DNA of 64,000 bases from Pseudomonas fluorescens (GTDB taxonomy: Bacteria > Pseudomonadota > Gammaproteobacteria > Pseudomonadales > Pseudomonadaceae): contig NZ_LVEJ01000026.1 in assembly GCF_001648775.1 (NCBI RefSeq), positions 62,001-126,000 of the forward strand, read 5' to 3'. Below are positions 62,686-64,000 of the stretch, piece after piece (position 1 is the stretch's first letter; each line of letters starts with the position of its first letter). The position numbers and the translations under genes were made by a program. The notes beneath the pieces are model-generated. The model ran no database searches and was not told where the DNA came from. It saw only the letters and a list, made by a program, of their open reading frames with translations.

Positions 62686-64000
62686 TTTTTCACGGTCACT
62701 TGTGGGCCCATACCGTCACCGTTGCGGAAGGTTGGCAGCGCGGCGGAATTGACGTAGCGCACACCGTCCCAGCTCGGCAGAGGTGTCGGCATCAACTGCA
62801 GTTGTCCGGGTTTCTCCAGGTCCCAACGCAGCAGCATCGAGTTGTCCTCATGCTGGGTGTTGTGACAGTGCTCCATGTAGGTCCCGGCAAATTCGCGGAA
62901 GTTGATCGCCATCTCGACGTTGTCCAGGCCATCGGCTTCGGAACCGATCCGGTAGACGTCTTTGCGCGCCCACTTTTCCCACTCTGGCGGTGCCTTGCCG
63001 CCGCGGCTGAGGATGATCCCCTCTTCGAAGTGCACGTGCACGGGGTGGCTCCAGCCCTTGCCGCCAGCCTTGATGTTCCACACCTCCAGGGTGCCGAACC
63101 CGGTGACACCGGCATCGGTCGGGCCACTGGACAACTGGGTCGATGCGTTCAGCCGACGTGGGTCCATGTGGTAGCCAAAGCCGCCATCGGTCTTGACTGT
63201 CCACGGTGCCTCATCGGTGCCGTCGGAACGGCCGAAGGTAAAGGTGCGGTGACGAGCCTTGGCCAGCAGCGCCTTGTCGGCAGCGTTGTCGCGGTGAATC
63301 TTCAGCGGAATCATCACCAGCCCTTCAGCCTTGCCGGGTTTTGCCGGTTCATACGCTGCCGGGTCCATTGCCAGATCCTGACCGGTGTAAGCCTTGACGT
63401 TGAGCTGCAAGACCTTGCCCACCGCCGGATCGCCCTTGTCCCACTGCGGGCCTTTGCTGGTCTGCTTGATCACCGGCAGGTATTTCTCCGAGAGCACGTC
63501 AGCCAGCGAGATCATCTCTTTCGGGCCTTTGCCGTCGTCCTGTGCCTGCAGATTGAGGAAGAACAGCTTGTCGCCGGGCTTGATGCCGTTTTTCGAGAAG
63601 TTGACGATGATGTCGAAGCGCTCGGCGATGCCCTGGGTCGGCAGGATCGCGTTGTGGTTCTGTTTGTCGCCGTCAGCATCCAGATCCATCGAGCCATCGA
63701 ACGGTACGCTGTGCTCCATGATGTTGCCGTCGTTGGCGATCATGTGGAACGGCACACGGCTGTACGACAGGCCGGAGTTTTTCGGCCCCTGGAACTCACC
63801 GCCGCTGCCCTTGATTTCGCGCACCAAAGCCAGTTTGAAATAGCGCGACACCGAGCCGTTGAGGATGCGGAAGCGATAACTGCGTGCGCGCACGTCGAGG
63901 ACCGGTTTCCACTGCCAGTTGACCATCACCTGATCGCCGATGAAGCCGTCGGTGTTGAACGGGTTGAACCACAACTGGCCTTCCTGATCCCAGGCCTTGT
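62682..64000 (-). CDS. Multicopper oxidase, C-terminal part (runs off the window)
   Basis: The frame is open to the window edge; about 439 residues of the C-terminal part are present. Copper ligands of the last domain are intact: HPVHVHFEEG (type 1/2/3 H-x-x-H-x-H) and EHCHNTQHEDNSML (H-C-H with the T1 ligands). QGIAERFDIIVNF and MDPRRLNA are typical of CotA/bilirubin-oxidase-like proteins. Type 1 site has Met or Leu as axial residue (SMLL). The substrate is not shown; the neighbouring SCO-cytochrome and sigma-54 regulator make metal or phenolic oxidation plausible. The N-terminus and any Tat signal are outside the window. Confidence 0.93.
   Translation of the reverse strand, partial: KAWDQEGQLWFNPFNTDGFIGDQVMVNWQWKPVLDVRARSYRFRILNGSVSRYFKLALVREIKGSGGEFQGPKNSGLSYSRVPFHMIANDGNIMEHSVPFDGSMDLDADGDKQNHNAILPTQGIAERFDIIVNFSKNGIKPGDKLFFLNLQAQDDGKGPKEMISLADVLSEKYLPVIKQTSKGPQWDKGDPAVGKVLQLNVKAYTGQDLAMDPAAYEPAKPGKAEGLVMIPLKIHRDNAADKALLAKARHRTFTFGRSDGTDEAPWTVKTDGGFGYHMDPRRLNASTQLSSGPTDAGVTGFGTLEVWNIKAGGKGWSHPVHVHFEEGIILSRGGKAPPEWEKWARKDVYRIGSEADGLDNVEMAINFREFAGTYMEHCHNTQHEDNSMLLRWDLEKPGQLQLMPTPLPSWDGVRYVNSAALPTFRNGDGMGPQVTVKK

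Overview
The window comes from a GC-rich Pseudomonas, most likely of the P. fluorescens/P. koreensis group. Evidence is the aru (arginine succinyltransferase) genes, an oxaloacetate decarboxylase very close to PA4872 of P. aeruginosa, a glcDEF operon, an HglS-type lysine-catabolism dioxygenase, and many copies of the Pseudomonas REP palindrome (core GGGAGCGAGCNTGCTCGCGAA). No rRNA, tRNA, CRISPR array, insertion sequence or integrase was found.

Layout. (1) 1-14530 is mostly chromosomal metabolism: the end of aruF, aruG, oxaloacetate decarboxylase, a CPG2-like peptidase, a MASE2-GGDEF diguanylate cyclase, a Baeyer-Villiger monooxygenase paired with an alpha/beta hydrolase, glcDEF, hglS and a DJ-1-type protein. 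(2) 14640-26373 is an orphan type VI secretion island: an array of palindromes and a sigma-54-type promoter, then hcp, vgrG, a DUF4123 adaptor and a 1569-residue Rhs effector whose C-terminal tip looks like an EndoU RNase. An AT-rich tail follows, holding immunity genes, two displaced toxin tips, an immunity gene broken by a stop codon, and two families of small repeats. (3) 26551-37122 holds a Sel1-repeat protein, a VanW protein, a GT2 glycosyltransferase, small unknown genes, an ABC transporter with an AttH-like lipoprotein, and an alkaline-phosphatase-superfamily membrane transferase. (4) 37509-56306 is a 17-gene, one-direction exopolysaccharide cluster with the parts of a Wzx/Wzy pathway: Ugd and a UDP-uronate epimerase, initiating transferase, OPX lipoprotein, Wzc-like chain-length protein split from its ATPase, glycosyltransferases, polymerase, flippase, two deacetylases, three acyltransferase-like proteins and a periplasmic glycosidase-like protein. 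(5) 56427-58438 holds a methyltransferase, a RelE/ParE-type toxin-antitoxin pair and a small secreted protein. (6) 58598-64000 is a minus-strand block: the end of a multicopper oxidase, a SCO-cytochrome c fusion, a sensor kinase and an NtrC-type regulator.

How the genes work together. The T6SS island reads as one delivery cassette (tube, spike, adaptor, effector, immunity) whose tail records earlier toxin exchanges. The polysaccharide genes overlap by 1 to 29 bases at many junctions, so they are probably translated in a coupled way, and they predict an acidic, acetylated, partly deacetylated polymer. The last block couples a periplasmic copper oxidase with its likely copper and electron-transfer partner next to a two-component system using sigma-54.

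The most interesting points are the palindrome/sigma-54 module upstream of hcp, the toxin-immunity graveyard at 22554-26373, the polysaccharide ATPase that lost its Walker A lysine, and the natural GAFTDA variant in the NtrC-type regulator.
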